Assembly: GCF_000004075.3 (NCBI RefSeq)
Contig: NC_026661.2
Location: forward strand, 21,852,307 to 21,916,306
Length of the DNA: 64,000 bases
Direction of reading: 5' to 3'
Source: Cucumis sativus
Lineage: Eukaryota > Streptophyta > Magnoliopsida > Cucurbitales > Cucurbitaceae
This document shows, piece after piece, positions 1 to 12,006 of the stretch. Below the pieces are notes generated by a model, which was given only the letters and a program-made list of their open reading frames with translations, had not been told where the DNA came from and made no database searches. Positions within the stretch are counted from its first letter, which is position 1, and the number at the start of each line of letters is the position of its first letter. The translations under genes were made by a program, and so were the position numbers.

Positions 1-611
1 ATTTTAGTATTTTACATTGTAGGTCCGTGAATTTTTTATGTTTTCATAATTACTCTATACAGTGTAAATATTTTGGTGTTATATTTACGTGAATATTAAA
101 AATTTTCCATGATAAACTTAAATAACATAAAATTTTAAAAAGTTGCAAGAAAGAAAGTTTTAAATTCTCCAATTTTAGGTTTTCTAGAAGAGGTCTCCTT
201 TAGCTTTACAATAATAATTTTTAATCAAATCTTTTTCTTTTTCCTTTTCTTTTATAAATAGGCTAAGTATATATTTTAGCCTATAGTTCTTTTAATTTAG
301 TTGCTATTGTTATAAAGTTTTGCTTAGTTAATAAGTTATGAAACTTAAACGAGGTAAAACGTAATTCAAATTGATTAAAATATTTATAACAACATTTATT
401 GGTCGAGTGTTTAAATTTTCACATTTACTTTAACTTCAAGATAACATATATATTAAATCGTAATTAGAACAAATAACAATTTTATTAATAGTAATCAAGT
501 TTATGACAACATTTTAAAAAAAATTGCGATCATAATAGATTCTATAATCGACAGAAGTCTACATACCATCGAATAGAATTCGCTATACCTAGAATTTAAT
601 TTTAAATGCTA

Positions 612-613
<2 letters not shown>

Positions 614-677
<64 letters not shown>
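614..677. repeat. (TA)n microsatellite, about 32 units
   Basis: An uninterrupted TA dinucleotide run of about 64 bp. It makes a spurious open frame of alternating Tyr and Ile on the minus strand. Runs this long are usually length-polymorphic between accessions. Confidence 0.97.
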
Positions 678-679
<2 letters not shown>

Positions 680-1472
680 AATATTTTGATTTTGATATGA
701 TATATTTGTAATATTCCTATATTAAATGTAATTATAATGGATACCAGTTTTAAGCATTTTAGAAAAATTACAAATATAGCAATGTCGATAAGGAATAGAT
801 TTTTATCCGCCAACATTTCTAATATAGTTTATTAATAATAAATTTTATATTTTATATTTTATATTATATTTATAAATGTTTTAAAATAATTATTATAGTA
901 ATTAAATCTAATTACTATATTCCACTATCATACTAAAATTGCAAAATTGACAAAAACAAAGGATAATCAAACTTCTCTTCTATTCTCTAAAAGCCCAAGT
1001 GCTTCCTTTCTATTAGAGAGATGAAACTGCGCCCTAAGACCCAATAGATAGACGCCGGCTCGCTTCATGGCTAGAAGTAGATGCTAACTCGACCTACGTA
1101 ATGGGCCGGTTTCATATGGCCCAATTGATACATAAGGACGTTCAAACAATAAATAGAACAAATAAAATAAAAAAGTGACATTCTCAAAATAAAATTGAAT
1201 CGTATAACTTACTGTTCATGGAGGTTTTCGGATAAATATAATTTGTAAAATTAAAATTTGTATGATGTTTTTTTCAAACATAAATTAAAATTTAGAATAT
1301 TTTGATTTTCGATCTTTCTAAAGTTGTAATGGCAAGTTTATTTGAACTTAATAATAAATTTAATATTTAAAATCTTCAATTATTGTGATCTTGAGGTTGA
1401 TAATAACTTATAAGTTTTCACCAATTTTAAAAGAAGTTTGAACTTGACCTTAGCACTTATCTAAAGATCTCT

Positions 1473-1822
1473 AAAATAAACGAGAAAGTCTCTAAAAGTA
1501 GGAAATTTTTATGGACTTTAAGTAAGATTATACCAATTTGCTTGTTGAGTGTAGACTTGCATCAAATTTTGAACCCTAAATAAGAAATCTCTAACCTTTT
1601 TCTCTCTATATATATTATTATGTTCAAAGCTTCAATTATTTATTCAACAAAAAATCTAAAAAATAAATGAGATAGTCTCTGCAAAGAGGAAATGTTCATG
1701 GGCATGGGCTTTACATGAGTTTGGATCCATTTATTTGTTGGGCTTCGACTTGGCCCAATGGATAATAATTTAAACCCTAAATAAGAAATCTCTAACCCTC
1801 TTCTATATATATATATTATCTT
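1473..1822. repeat. Diverged direct repeat, two copies of about 150-165 bp
   Basis: Copy one (about 1473-1625) and copy two (about 1660-1822) share the same order of blocks. Each begins with an AAATAAA-GAGA-AGTCTCT block, then has a GAGGAAAT-like block and a poorly conserved middle. Both end in the shared stretch aaccctaaataagaaatctc followed by taacc and a TATATATA tail. The middle is clearly diverged, so the duplication is old. It may be a tandem promoter duplication or two relics of one dispersed repeat. Confidence 0.75.
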
Positions 1823-2014
1823 AATATGGTATATATAATAGATATTAAAAGAATAAAGGTAAATAATAAGGATAATATAACTTTTGAAAAAGAAGGGGGA
1901 AAGTTGGAGGTTACAAAGGAATTATCGAGAAGTAGGATAATGAAGGCATCACATCTTATTACATTTTTCCGTAAGGACAATACGACGACGTACGCGTGCG
2001 AGTCACACATGTTT

Positions 2015-2020
2015 CACGTG
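2015..2020. promoter_or_regulatory. G-box CACGTG upstream of PDAT1
   Basis: A perfect palindromic CACGTG lies about 745 bp upstream of the PDAT1 start codon, in a locally GC-rich patch. bZIP and bHLH factors bind such boxes. Function here is inferred from the motif only. Confidence 0.4.
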
Positions 2021-2764
2021 CGGGGGGCCATGAGACATTGGAAATTAAAATCCAGTGCAGTTGCGCACACGGAAAAAAGAACGGTCCTCGACAATCACGT
2101 CTCTGAATTAGCCAATCAAAATCGATTAAAAAATATATAAAATAAACAAAACAGTTAACCCAATAAAAGACAGCCACGTAATAAAAGGAATATCTAATTT
2201 TTTTTTTAAATTGCAAATTGTATCGATAAAGAAAACGATTGAGTCAAAATCTGAAAGCAATAGCAAACACGTAGAGCCAGCACAGTTTCGTTTCTTCGCC
2301 ATAATTTTGCTATCTTGCTTAGCCAGTCGGCAGCTCTGAGATCCGACCCGCCATTGGTTAGATAAGCTAAAGCTTCTGTTTGTAACTGCAAAAATTGACG
2401 TCAAAGCTTCCATTTCATTTCCAAGGAAGTCTTTCGGTTATTTATCTCTTTAAAACAGCGTTTTCTTTAGCTTTTTTAGGTATTTTTTTTAGCTTTGAAT
2501 TACCGCTGTTTGTTTGCCCAGAAAAGCAACTTTTTCCTGGTGGGAAAGATACATTCCTTCTTGTTCATTACATTAGATTTTTTATTTACAGATTTTTTGG
2601 GTTGTTGGGATTTCGTTATCTTGATTGTTTTGCTTCTTATTGTCTGTTTCTGAGAGAACTTTGATGGAAATTTTGGTATGAAGAATTTCAACTTAGAGGG
2701 TGTTGTAGAGATGGTTAATTTGTGAAATTTTAGTTAGAGGTTCTGTGATTGAGTATTGCTAAAT

Positions 2765-5700
2765 ATGTCTTTGATTCGTCGGAGAAAGGGGGCGGAAAAA
2801 GATCCCAAAATTCAGAAGGATGAAGACGAGGATAAGAAGGAGAAGATTAGCGGAAAAGTAAAGGAAACTAAGGCCAAAAAAAAGTGGTCGTGTGTGGACA
2901 GTTGTTGCTGGTTTGTTGGGTGTGTTTGTACGACATGGTGGCTCTTGTTGTTTCTGTACAATGCGATGCCTGCATCATTGCCTCAGTATGTGACAGAGGC
3001 AATTACGGGACCGTTGCCGGATCCCCCGGGTGTCAAATTGAAGAAAGAGGGGTTGAAGGCGAAGCACCCTGTGGTGTTTGTGCCGGGAATTGTCACCGGT
3101 GGGCTTGAACTTTGGGAAGGCCATGAATGTGCAGAAGGTTTATTCAGGAAGCGTCTGTGGGGTGGCACATTCGGTGAAGTGTATAAAAGGTATTTGATAA
3201 TATGACCCTCCTCTGTACCTTTGTTTTGATGGTTTAATCTTTTCACGTTTGGTTGTCTAATTGTCAGAGTTTTATAAATAATGATAGGTTTTAGTAGTTT
3301 TTCTACATGAATTGAATATTGATTTACAAGAGCTACATCCTATGAGGCTTTAAGGTCATTGATGTATTAGAATATCTGAAGTTGTGGTTACTGGTTGTGG
3401 TCGATATATTATGAATTCGTCATGAGCTCGATATTTGCAATGAACTTCTTTAATGATGTGCCCATTCAAAGAAATTGTTGCCATGCCGGTTGGTTTTATA
3501 TAACTGAATTTGGTATTCTTGTTGAACCTTTTCCCTTGCAGACCTTCTTGCTGGGTAGAGCATATGTCATTGGATAATGAATCTGGATTAGATCCTCCAG
3601 GAATCAGGGTCAGGCCTGTCAGCGGGCTTGTTGCTGCTGACTATTTCGCTCCGGGTTATTTTGTGTGGGCAGTCCTGATTGCTAACCTGGCTCGTATTGG
3701 TTACGAGGAGAAAACTATGTATATGGCTGCATATGACTGGAGAATTTCATATCAGAACACAGAGGTAAATCAATTGGTGGAATACAATTTTATACTTGAT
3801 AAACATATCTTCATTTTCCAGCTGAGCAAGTTGTTCCATTTTTACCATTACTAACTGTTTGAAATTTCTTGTTAATTACATGAATTCTCAAATGATGTAG
3901 GTTAGAGATCAAACTCTCAGCCGAATAAAAAGTAACATAGAATTGATGGTTGCTACCAATGGTGGAAAAAAGGCCGTGATAATTCCACATTCGATGGGTG
4001 TTTTATACTTCATGCACTTTATGAAGTGGGTTGAAGCTCCAGCGCCAATGGGTGGTGGGGGAGGACCAGACTGGTGTGCTAAACATATAAAAGCAGTTAT
4101 AAATATTGGTGGACCTTTTCTAGGTGTTCCCAAAGCCGTTGCTGGGCTTTTCTCTGCTGAAGCCAAGGATATTGCGTTTGCCAGGTCTCTATCGTTTTCA
4201 TTCACTGTAGTTGGGTAATTTGGCTGTTCTGTATATGCCTATGTGTTTCCATGGTTAGGGAAGAAAATTCCTACTTCTATAGTCGGTTCGGCTCATGTAC
4301 CTTGTCCTTGAATTCATAAGTTTGGAAGTTTTCTAGGGTGGAGTTGTCTAGGTTACTTAGTAAGTCGGCACCTGCTTTTATGCCACAAATCCTCGGCTAT
4401 CGCAAGCTATGCCACTCCTTAGTCTATGCCAACAGTTATAAGGCTCTCATTCTTAGCTTGTGCATTTCTCCTAGTGTGCCTTGATGAACTTCAAGTCACA
4501 ATGATTTCCAATTTTGTTAAATACCTATGGTTTTTTTAATCATATTTGCAGTACACTTTGGAGTACTTTTTTTCAGTAAGAAGGCTGCTCTGCAAAATAA
4601 AATGCTAACAGCTTTTAATTTCTGCTAGATCACTTCACTGACAATAGTTTTGTTTGATTATCAATCTAATTGAATTCTTACGTTTTTGTTGACTGAAAGA
4701 GTTCATGTCTCTTGCATTCCACAATGCAGGGCTATTGCACCGGTTTTCTTGGACAATGATCTATTTCGCATTCAGACATTACAGCATGTTATGAAGATGA
4801 CTCGTACATGGGATTCAACCATGTCAATGATACCAAAAGGAGGGGATATTATATGGGGTGGCCTTGATTGGTCACCTGAAGATGGCCATGTTCCCAGCAA
4901 AAGGAAGAACAAAAACGATGAGACACGTAATGGTGATGGAGATACTTCTTCAAAGAAAGTTCACTACGGACGAATTATATCGTTTGGGAAAGACATAGCA
5001 GAGGCAGATTCATCTGAGATTGAGAGGACTGAGTTTTTGGTAAGGCTCTATTATTTAGCCTAATGATTTTTAGTCTAATTAATCAATCCTGGATGATTTT
5101 CTTCACAAAATTCTTATGTTGCACATTTTATTATCTTGTAGGATGCTATCAAGGGACACAATGTTGCGAATGCTACTTGCCAGGACGTTTGGACAGAATA
5201 CCATGACATGGGAATTGAGGGTATCAGAGCAATCTCAGATTACAAAGTTTATACAGCTGGATCTGTCGTAGATCTACTTCATTATGTTGCCCCACATACA
5301 ATGGAACGTGGGAGCGCCCATTTCTCTTATGGGATTGCCGACAACCTTGATGATCCGAAATACAACCACTACAAGTATTGGTCGAACCCGTTGGAGATGA
5401 GGTGAGAATCTTATCTTTCTTGATTTTACATAGATATATAGATTTAGGTTTCGTAACACCATTCGGATAGACCTCCTATCCAATACACTAACGTTAGAAG
5501 AAAGAATGACGAAGATGTGGGGAGTTTGGAAGGAAATTTGCTACAGGAGAAATCATTGGTGGGACCATTATGAATTGACCTAATAGTAAATAAAATGTTT
5601 GAGTTCGACAAAGAGAAAGAGCTATTTTCTCAACCTTGATGATCAAACCTCATCAATCATTTGAGTTGTACTCTGTATTACTTTTCTCAGATATCACATA

Positions 5701-6644
5701 TTGGGATTCTCTGATAGCTTTTCTGGCTCCTGCTTATATAATCTGTTCAGTAGTGATTTAAAGAAAAGATAAAAAGAACTAAGAGGTAATAAGTTTAATC
5801 TATGGTAGTCACATACTTAATCTTTAATAATAAGTTTCCTTGACATTCAAATATTGTAGGTTCATATGACATAATTCGGGATGCACATAAGATGGTCCTA
5901 ACACTCACATATATATATATATAAAATTGTTTTGAATGTATGATAGAAGGCATGCGTACAGTTATTTGGAAGCCACCACATTATTACTGTGTGGTAGCAT
6001 GTCGATAGTGTGATAGAAATGTAGGACAACACATATTATTGTGTGTTTTCTTTTCTAGCAATTTTGGAGAAGACTTATGCCTCTTGAATTGCCTAAGACT
6101 TGTATTTTATCCTCTCTAATGTTATATTAAACTTTGTTCGATATTAAAACTGCTCTACAGATTGCCAAATGCTCCGGACATGGAGATCTTTTCTTTGTAT
6201 GGAGTTGGGATCCCGACCGAAAGAGCTTATGTTTATAAGCTATCTCCTGCTGCTGAATGCTACATTCCATTTCAGATTGACACTGCAGCTAACGATGGTG
6301 ATGAAAACGGCTGTCTGAAGGATGGAGTTTACACCGTCGATGGAGACGAAACCGTGCCTGTTCTAAGTGCTGGTTACATGTGTGCCAAAGGCTGGAGAGG
6401 CAAAACTAGATTTAATCCTTCAGGAATCCGAACATATGTTAGAGAGTACAATCATTCTCCTCCATCAAACTTGCTAGAAGGACGAGGAACGCAAAGCGGC
6501 GCTCATGTCGATATAATGGGGAACTTCGCATTGATCGAAGATATAATTCGAATAGCATCAGGAGCTCAAGGGGAAGATTTGGGAGGTGATCAAGTCTATT
6601 CTGATATATTTAAATGGTCAGAGAAGATCAAATTGCCTCTGTGA
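2765..6644 (+). CDS. PDAT1: Phospholipid:diacylglycerol acyltransferase 1 (PDAT1)
   Basis: Moves an acyl group from the sn-2 position of phospholipid to diacylglycerol, making triacylglycerol at the ER without acyl-CoA. Six exons join in phase: 2765-3189, 3542-3764, 3901-4184, 4730-5039, 5142-5401 and 6161-6644, giving 661 aa, close to the roughly 670 aa usual for plant PDAT1. The N-terminus is basic (MSLIRRRKG, then a Lys-rich stretch), followed by one membrane segment at about residues 45-70 containing CCW and TTWWLLLFLYN. The lumenal LCAT-like domain has the nucleophile motif PHSMG (Ser247), the acidic residue in DGDETVP (about Asp563) and the His in SGAHVDIMG (His616). ATG 2765 is chosen because the family starts MSLIRRRKG; the in-frame codons just upstream contain no ATG. 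All introns are GT-AG; the longest (5402-6160) and the third (4185-4729) hold nothing recognisable. Confidence 0.97.
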
Positions 6645-7983
6645 TGATCTTAGTTGTTAGTTGATTATATATGTTCTTCTGAAATCATAGCAAATTCAGC
6701 ATACGCACAAAAAGTTTTAAAGAAAAAAAAGCTTGAAACTGTATCATTTCAAGCAACTTTGGAAATTTTTAGGATTATGGGAAAACCACTCCTTAATTTG
6801 GTTGTCCAATATCATTTTTACATCTCATGTATTTTTCCATCAGAACTTGTTGAATTAGCTAAGTCCAAAATTTTCATTTTACCATTGTTTTTGTTTTACA
6901 TAATTGATATTGTAAACATTAGAATTCTCATATCTTGATGTATAAAACTTCTAAATTATTGGTGCAAATTTGATATTCTCAATTAAGCGAACGTCGCAAT
7001 TTTATTGTATTTTCTAAAACTTAAAATAAAGCTTTGTCCCTTTAAAATACAAATATCTAGACTACTGATTTTAGTCTATATGATTCTAAATGTGACCATT
7101 TTAGTTCATTCACTTTTAAAAGGTGTAAATAACGTACTAAACTCGAAAGCATAAGACTCAACAGAAAGATTTAAAATCGATTAATTATACAATTTATCAT
7201 GTAAGTGTAATTATAATGAGTGACAATTTTAAGAATAATAATTAAGTATATGCAAACATCTAAAAAAAATACAAATATAGCAAAATTTATCAATGATAAG
7301 TATAATAATATTTAAATTTAAATATAATGACAATAAATGCTTAAGATACAATTACTTTTGGAGAATTGCCAAAAATAGTAAAATTGACAAAATATTTACA
7401 ACATAACAAAAATTTTCAGAATCTATCAATTATAAACATTGATAACCACTGGTATGCTTCTATCAGCGTCTAATAAAAGTCTTACAATCATTTTGTTGAT
7501 AAAATCTAAAATTTTGCTATAAATATTCTAATTAATTAATTAATTAATATTAATATTATTTATTATTTATTGGTTGAAAATGTCCCATTATTTTACTAAA
7601 AAATAAAATAAAATATCAACATCTATTTTTGTACAAAGATCTATTTATATTTTTATTATTGTAAGAATAAACCATTAAAGGAAATGAAAAAAACATATAT
7701 TTTAAAGTTTGTATTAAAATTAGAATAATATGAGCATTTGGATCCAATGATGGAAAGATATGGAGAGATCTCAATAATCCGACTTTACCCTTTCAACAAA
7801 TTCAAATTTCTCTGTTCACGATCCGTAACCATATATATATATATATATATATTCCTTTCGCAAATTGTTTGTTTTCGATTCTCTCTCATTCTTTAGGTAA
7901 TCTGCAGTTTTTCTTTGATTTTCTTTTCCATTTTTCGACTCTATTTCGTCTCCAGAACGAGGAGGAGCTTGAAGAAAACCGCC
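6645..7983. other. Intergenic: PDAT1 3' end, AT-rich DNA, ALFIN-LIKE promoter
   Basis: The first few hundred bases are the presumed PDAT1 3' UTR. No long open frame after 6644 has family resemblance. About 7250-7490 carries the words acaaatatagcaaaatt, tatcaatgataag and gcaaaattgac-like phrases that recur elsewhere in the window, so it is probably a dispersed AT-rich repeat. A TA run (about 7832-7851) lies about 135-150 bp before the ALFIN-LIKE start codon and may serve as its TATA region. Confidence 0.6.
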
Positions 7984-10482
7984 ATGGATGGAGGTGGAGC
8001 AGTGCACAATCGCTCAGTTGAAGATGTTTTCAGTGATTTTAGAGGACGGAGAAATGGCGTCATCAAAGCCCTCACCGTAGGTATTCTTCTTTCCCTTTCT
8101 CTCGTTGACTCTCTCCAGGACTCGGAATTTCGAAACTACGCGTGATTGCGAATTCATTGTATGTTCTTGCTCTTTTTATCGCTTTAATACTAAGTATTTT
8201 ACGTTCTTCACCTTTCTTTTCGGAATCGAATCTTTTCTCCTTCGTTGTTTATGGTTTATTTTGGCTGATTTTTTGCGTTTTTCCTCGTGATGTTGCTGTT
8301 CGATTTTTATTAGAAAACTTGGATGAAGGAACTTGTGTTGTCTAATGTGCTACTCTTCGCTTTACATGACTGTCGCCGTGAAATTTTGAATCTCAGTCTA
8401 GTTTTCTCCTGTACAAGCATTGAAATGTGTTATGAATTTTGTTCCTGAATGCGGATCGATTTTTGTGTACATGCGGGGCTGTCGAAATAAGAGAGAGTAT
8501 TGGTATTGTAGCCGAAGAGCTCTCTTCCTTTGCCTGTAATTCTTAAATTGTTGCGACTTATTTTTGCAGTATGAATTTTGGGTGATTTGCTGCAAAAACT
8601 TACGAGTGTATGTTTCTTTATAGTTTGTTCACGACTTTTATAACAATGGACTAATTTGTGTTTGGATGAAGTACTTGATAAATGTAGAATGTAAACTCCA
8701 TTACTTGCGTTGTTCAGGTAGTGGAGAGTTCTTTATTAGTTTTATGCTGTCCATATTTTATGTCTTGCTGATTTTTTTGTTCAAGAAAGGTGATGGCTCG
8801 AGGCTTTATTCATGTAAATTTGATTGAGAGCTAGAAACGCTTGGTTGTTTTGGTTACATTTGGGAGTTGTGAATGTCTAATTCTTTTCAGTTTTATCATT
8901 GCAGATGTTGAAGAGTTCTATCAACAATGTGATCCTGGTACATGCTTGTGTCTCTGTTTGCGTCTTCTTATCTTCTAAGCTACAAATTTATTGTAAATGA
9001 AGTTGAGTTGTGTGTTATTGTTATCTGGAATATTAACTTTTGTCCCCATCTCCTTTCTTTTAATATTGTGTGCATTTAATTTGTCCATTTTTTTCTTGTC
9101 TCTTAATCACAAGTACTGGATTTTACATTCTTGATCTTAAGTTTAGAACTCCCTTCTTAGCTATGTATATCGGTTCTTTGATGCTTACAGAGAAGGAAAA
9201 TCTATGCTTGTATGGGTTTCCAAATGAAGTATGGGAAGTTAATCTACCTGCTGAAGAAGTACCCCCAGAACTTCCAGAGCCAGCATTGGGTATTAACTTT
9301 GCAAGAGATGGCATGCAAGAAAGGGATTGGTTGGCTTTGGTTGCTGTACATAGTGATTCTTGGTTGCTCTCTGTTGCCTACTATTTTGGTGCGAGATTTG
9401 GATTTGATAAATCTGATAGGTATTTTGTTTTTGACTTTAGTTCATATAGGAGTTATTTCAATAACCATGATGGTTGATCTTGCTATAAAAAGTTTTTCCA
9501 TGTTCTTTTGATGCAGGCGGCGGCTATTTAATATGATAAATGATTTGCCAACTGTATTTGAAGTGGTCACTGGTATTGCAAAGAAACAAGTTAAGGAAAA
9601 ATCATCAACTGCTAATGGTAGCAAATCCAAGTCAAGTTTTAAATCGGTATGTGTATCTTGATCTTCATTTTTTCAGTTGGTTAATTGATTTTACTTGTGG
9701 TACTCTATTTCTGAATGGAACTTTTTTTATTTTTTATTTCATATTTATACTAAATGATGTAGCTTAAGCATTTCCCCCTGGGCCCTGATTTTAAGTATGG
9801 TAAAAGAATGAAGCTGGGACACCGATACTAGTTACGATAATGTTTATTTCTCTGCTAGACCTTTTAAGACAATTAAGGGGTGGGGAAATCGAAACCCTAA
9901 TCTCAAGGTTATCGTACATAGTTGATATCAGTTGAGCTATCCTCTGTTCTGGATAGTCTCCAATTTTTCAGTTTGTTAACAATGTCTTATTTATTTATTT
10001 TTTATCTATTTTGCTAGAAATGATTTTTTTTTTACTTCATGCCTGTTCATGGGGCTCAACTATTTCCCCTCCCACCTGTTCAATGAAGAAACTGAGCAAT
10101 GATAAGAGAATACCCATTCGCAGTTACTTATTAACGGCACTTGTTGATGTGATGTAATTTCACCTTGTTGATTACTCGGATTGGTTACTTATTCTACCTT
10201 TCAAGAATTTTTCAGAGGGAAGCTGAAATGCAAGGAATGTACGCAAGGCAGTCGCAGGCAAGGGAAGAGGTAGAGACGTTGTACGAAGAAGATGAAGACG
10301 AGCACGGTGACACCTTATGTGGGGCATGTGGTGAGAATTATGCTTCAGATGAATTTTGGATTTGCTGTGATATCTGTGAGAAATGGTTCCACGGGAAGTG
10401 CGTTAGAATAACTCCGGCAAAAGCCGAGCACATTAAGCAGTACAAATGCCCATCCTGCAGCAACAAGAGAAGCCGCATTTAA
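7984..10482 (+). CDS. ALFIN-LIKE PHD-finger protein
   Basis: Nuclear reader of methylated histone H3 (H3K4me2/3) that acts in transcriptional control and stress responses. Five exons join in phase: 7984-8080, 8905-8937 (only 33 nt), 9191-9419, 9517-9646 and 10216-10482, giving 251 aa, the normal family size. The N-terminal Alfin domain (about residues 5-140) contains [64 protein letters not shown] and [21 protein letters not shown] Ser/Lys then acidic linker follows. The C-terminal PHD finger (about 196-248) shows Cys198, Cys201, Cys214, Cys217, His222, Cys225, Cys241 and Cys244, and the aromatic-cage Trp within EFWICCD and KWFHGKC. The linker encoded by the start of exon 5 (residues 164-192) looks unlike the linkers I remember. 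Which ALFIN-LIKE paralogue this is cannot be decided here. Confidence 0.96.
9790..9950 (-). mobile_element. SINE-like tRNA-derived relic in ALFIN-LIKE intron 4
   Basis: Read on the minus strand, TAGCTCAACTGATAT (complement of 9925-9939) resembles a pol III A box. About 30 nt further on, GGTTTCGATTTCC (complement of 9884-9896) resembles a B box. Order and spacing fit a tRNA-derived SINE head. The 3' end is not defined: no tail or target-site duplication is clear. It sits in the last intron (9647-10215). A degraded LTR fragment is an alternative. Confidence 0.4.
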
Positions 10483-12006
10483 ATGGTAAACGAAAACTTT
10501 ATGTTTTGATTGGTAAAATTGATATCACAAGGGCCTAAATGCTTTTTCTTTCTTAGCACATTTCATGTTTCTTCTAGTTTTGGGTAACAAAATGCCTTTT
10601 TAAGCTTCCTATGTAAAGTCTAGATCGCTTAGTCTGTAAGATTGCTTCTTAGTCTTTCCTTTTAATTCTGATCCATGAGAGTTAGCTTCTAACTTCTGAA
10701 AGCTCTCAAGAAATGAACCATTTTTTTTTTAATCTTTTGATTTAGTAAAGAAATACTCAGTGATCTGGAAACTATTCTATTTCTTACCGTCGAAAGATTT
10801 TCTTTAGGTAAACGGTAAAAGTCTCTCACCTTCAAACTTTCAATAGTAAAACTTGAGACCATCTTAGTTACTGTAAAGATAATATTAAAGTTTACGTTCG
10901 TCACCACAAACTTATTTTGGATTAGTGTGTGACTTGATTATTACGCCACAAATAGCCAAAACTAGAACACATTTGTTTGGTCCCACAGCAAGAGATTATA
11001 ATTTGAAATATCACTTAAAGACTGATATAGGGGTATTAGGCCCCACTTATAGTTAGAGTACATGAATGTCATTTCTCGGCGTTATGATTTATTTTATTGA
11101 AATCTTAAGTTTGAAGATGGAATCTTTTAATCCATCATTTATATCTATGGACTTTTGACAAGGACAATCTTTTAATTCATCTGGATAAGCTTTATTAATC
11201 CTCTACTTTTGTTGGCGACATTCTTTTGTTTTAGAATACGGAAAATATCTATTGTAAACTTCAATTTAATGAACTGTGACAATTTTTACTCTTTTATACG
11301 TTTAGACTTAAAGATTATTCCTCAGCGTAATTAATAGAAAAAACAATTCATAATATCTATCTTTTGCATATTACAAATAATATCTATCTTTTGCCTATTA
11401 CGAATATGGCAAAATTAGTTATCGACCTTTTGTCAGTAATTTCTAAAATAGTAATGCATCCTAATAATAACTCTAGAATCAGTAAAATTTTGGTAACACT
11501 ATTGGTTAAAACCCTTTGAAATATAAATACTATGGTTTTTGCACGGTTGGGTTTTGGTTTGTTTCGATGAATCGATCAAATTTTAATCTCTAAGAAATGA
11601 TCATCAAACTAATTAACATTTTGAATATGAGGATCAAAACAAGTATTTAAAGAAATATTCCATGCAATCTATACAATCTCACTGAATTGTTGAATGGCAA
11701 ATCCATTTTACTTTTGTTTTTTTTCAAATGTAACGTAACCAACATATGTTGTTAGAATAAGCGAAGAGAAGCCACCAATTTTACAGAAAGTAATTATTTC
11801 TATACATTTTATATATGAACAAATGGCTATGCCTTACATTATATCAACAAAGTAGATTCAGATTGGATTCATTAAAGTAGAATTAGAAAGAAAAAAGAAA
11901 AAAAAAATTAAAAAGAAATCCAAGAAGAGAATTATCAGAAACAGTTTTGAAAAAAAAATGACAATCTTCACTCACCATGAAAACTCCCATCTTCCCCTGC
12001 TATGCT
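10483..12006. other. Convergent intergenic region between ALFIN-LIKE and carrier genes
   Basis: Presumed 3' UTRs of the two converging genes flank AT-rich DNA. Around 11335-11480 two near-identical phrases (aatatctatcttttgc, followed by atattac or ctattac) form a short direct repeat. They neighbour the word atggcaaaatt, which is typical of the dispersed AT-rich repeat seen elsewhere in this window. No gene is supported. Confidence 0.55.

Larger units (their letters stand above)
1..2764. other. AT-rich intergenic region and PDAT1 upstream region
   Basis: No protein-coding gene is supported here. The open frames are short, low-complexity and do not resemble any family I recognise. The stretch holds a TA microsatellite near 0.6 kb, short TGGGCC/GGCCCA words around 1.1 kb and 1.75 kb, a diverged direct repeat around 1.47-1.82 kb and a CACGTG G-box near 2.02 kb. 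The last few hundred bases before 2765 (richer in G and C from about 2.23 kb) are probably the PDAT1 promoter and 5' leader. The transcription start cannot be fixed from sequence alone. Confidence 0.6.

Noticed and set aside
613..816. 67-codon frame ending in Tyr-Ile repeats
   Set aside because: It is generated by the TA microsatellite.
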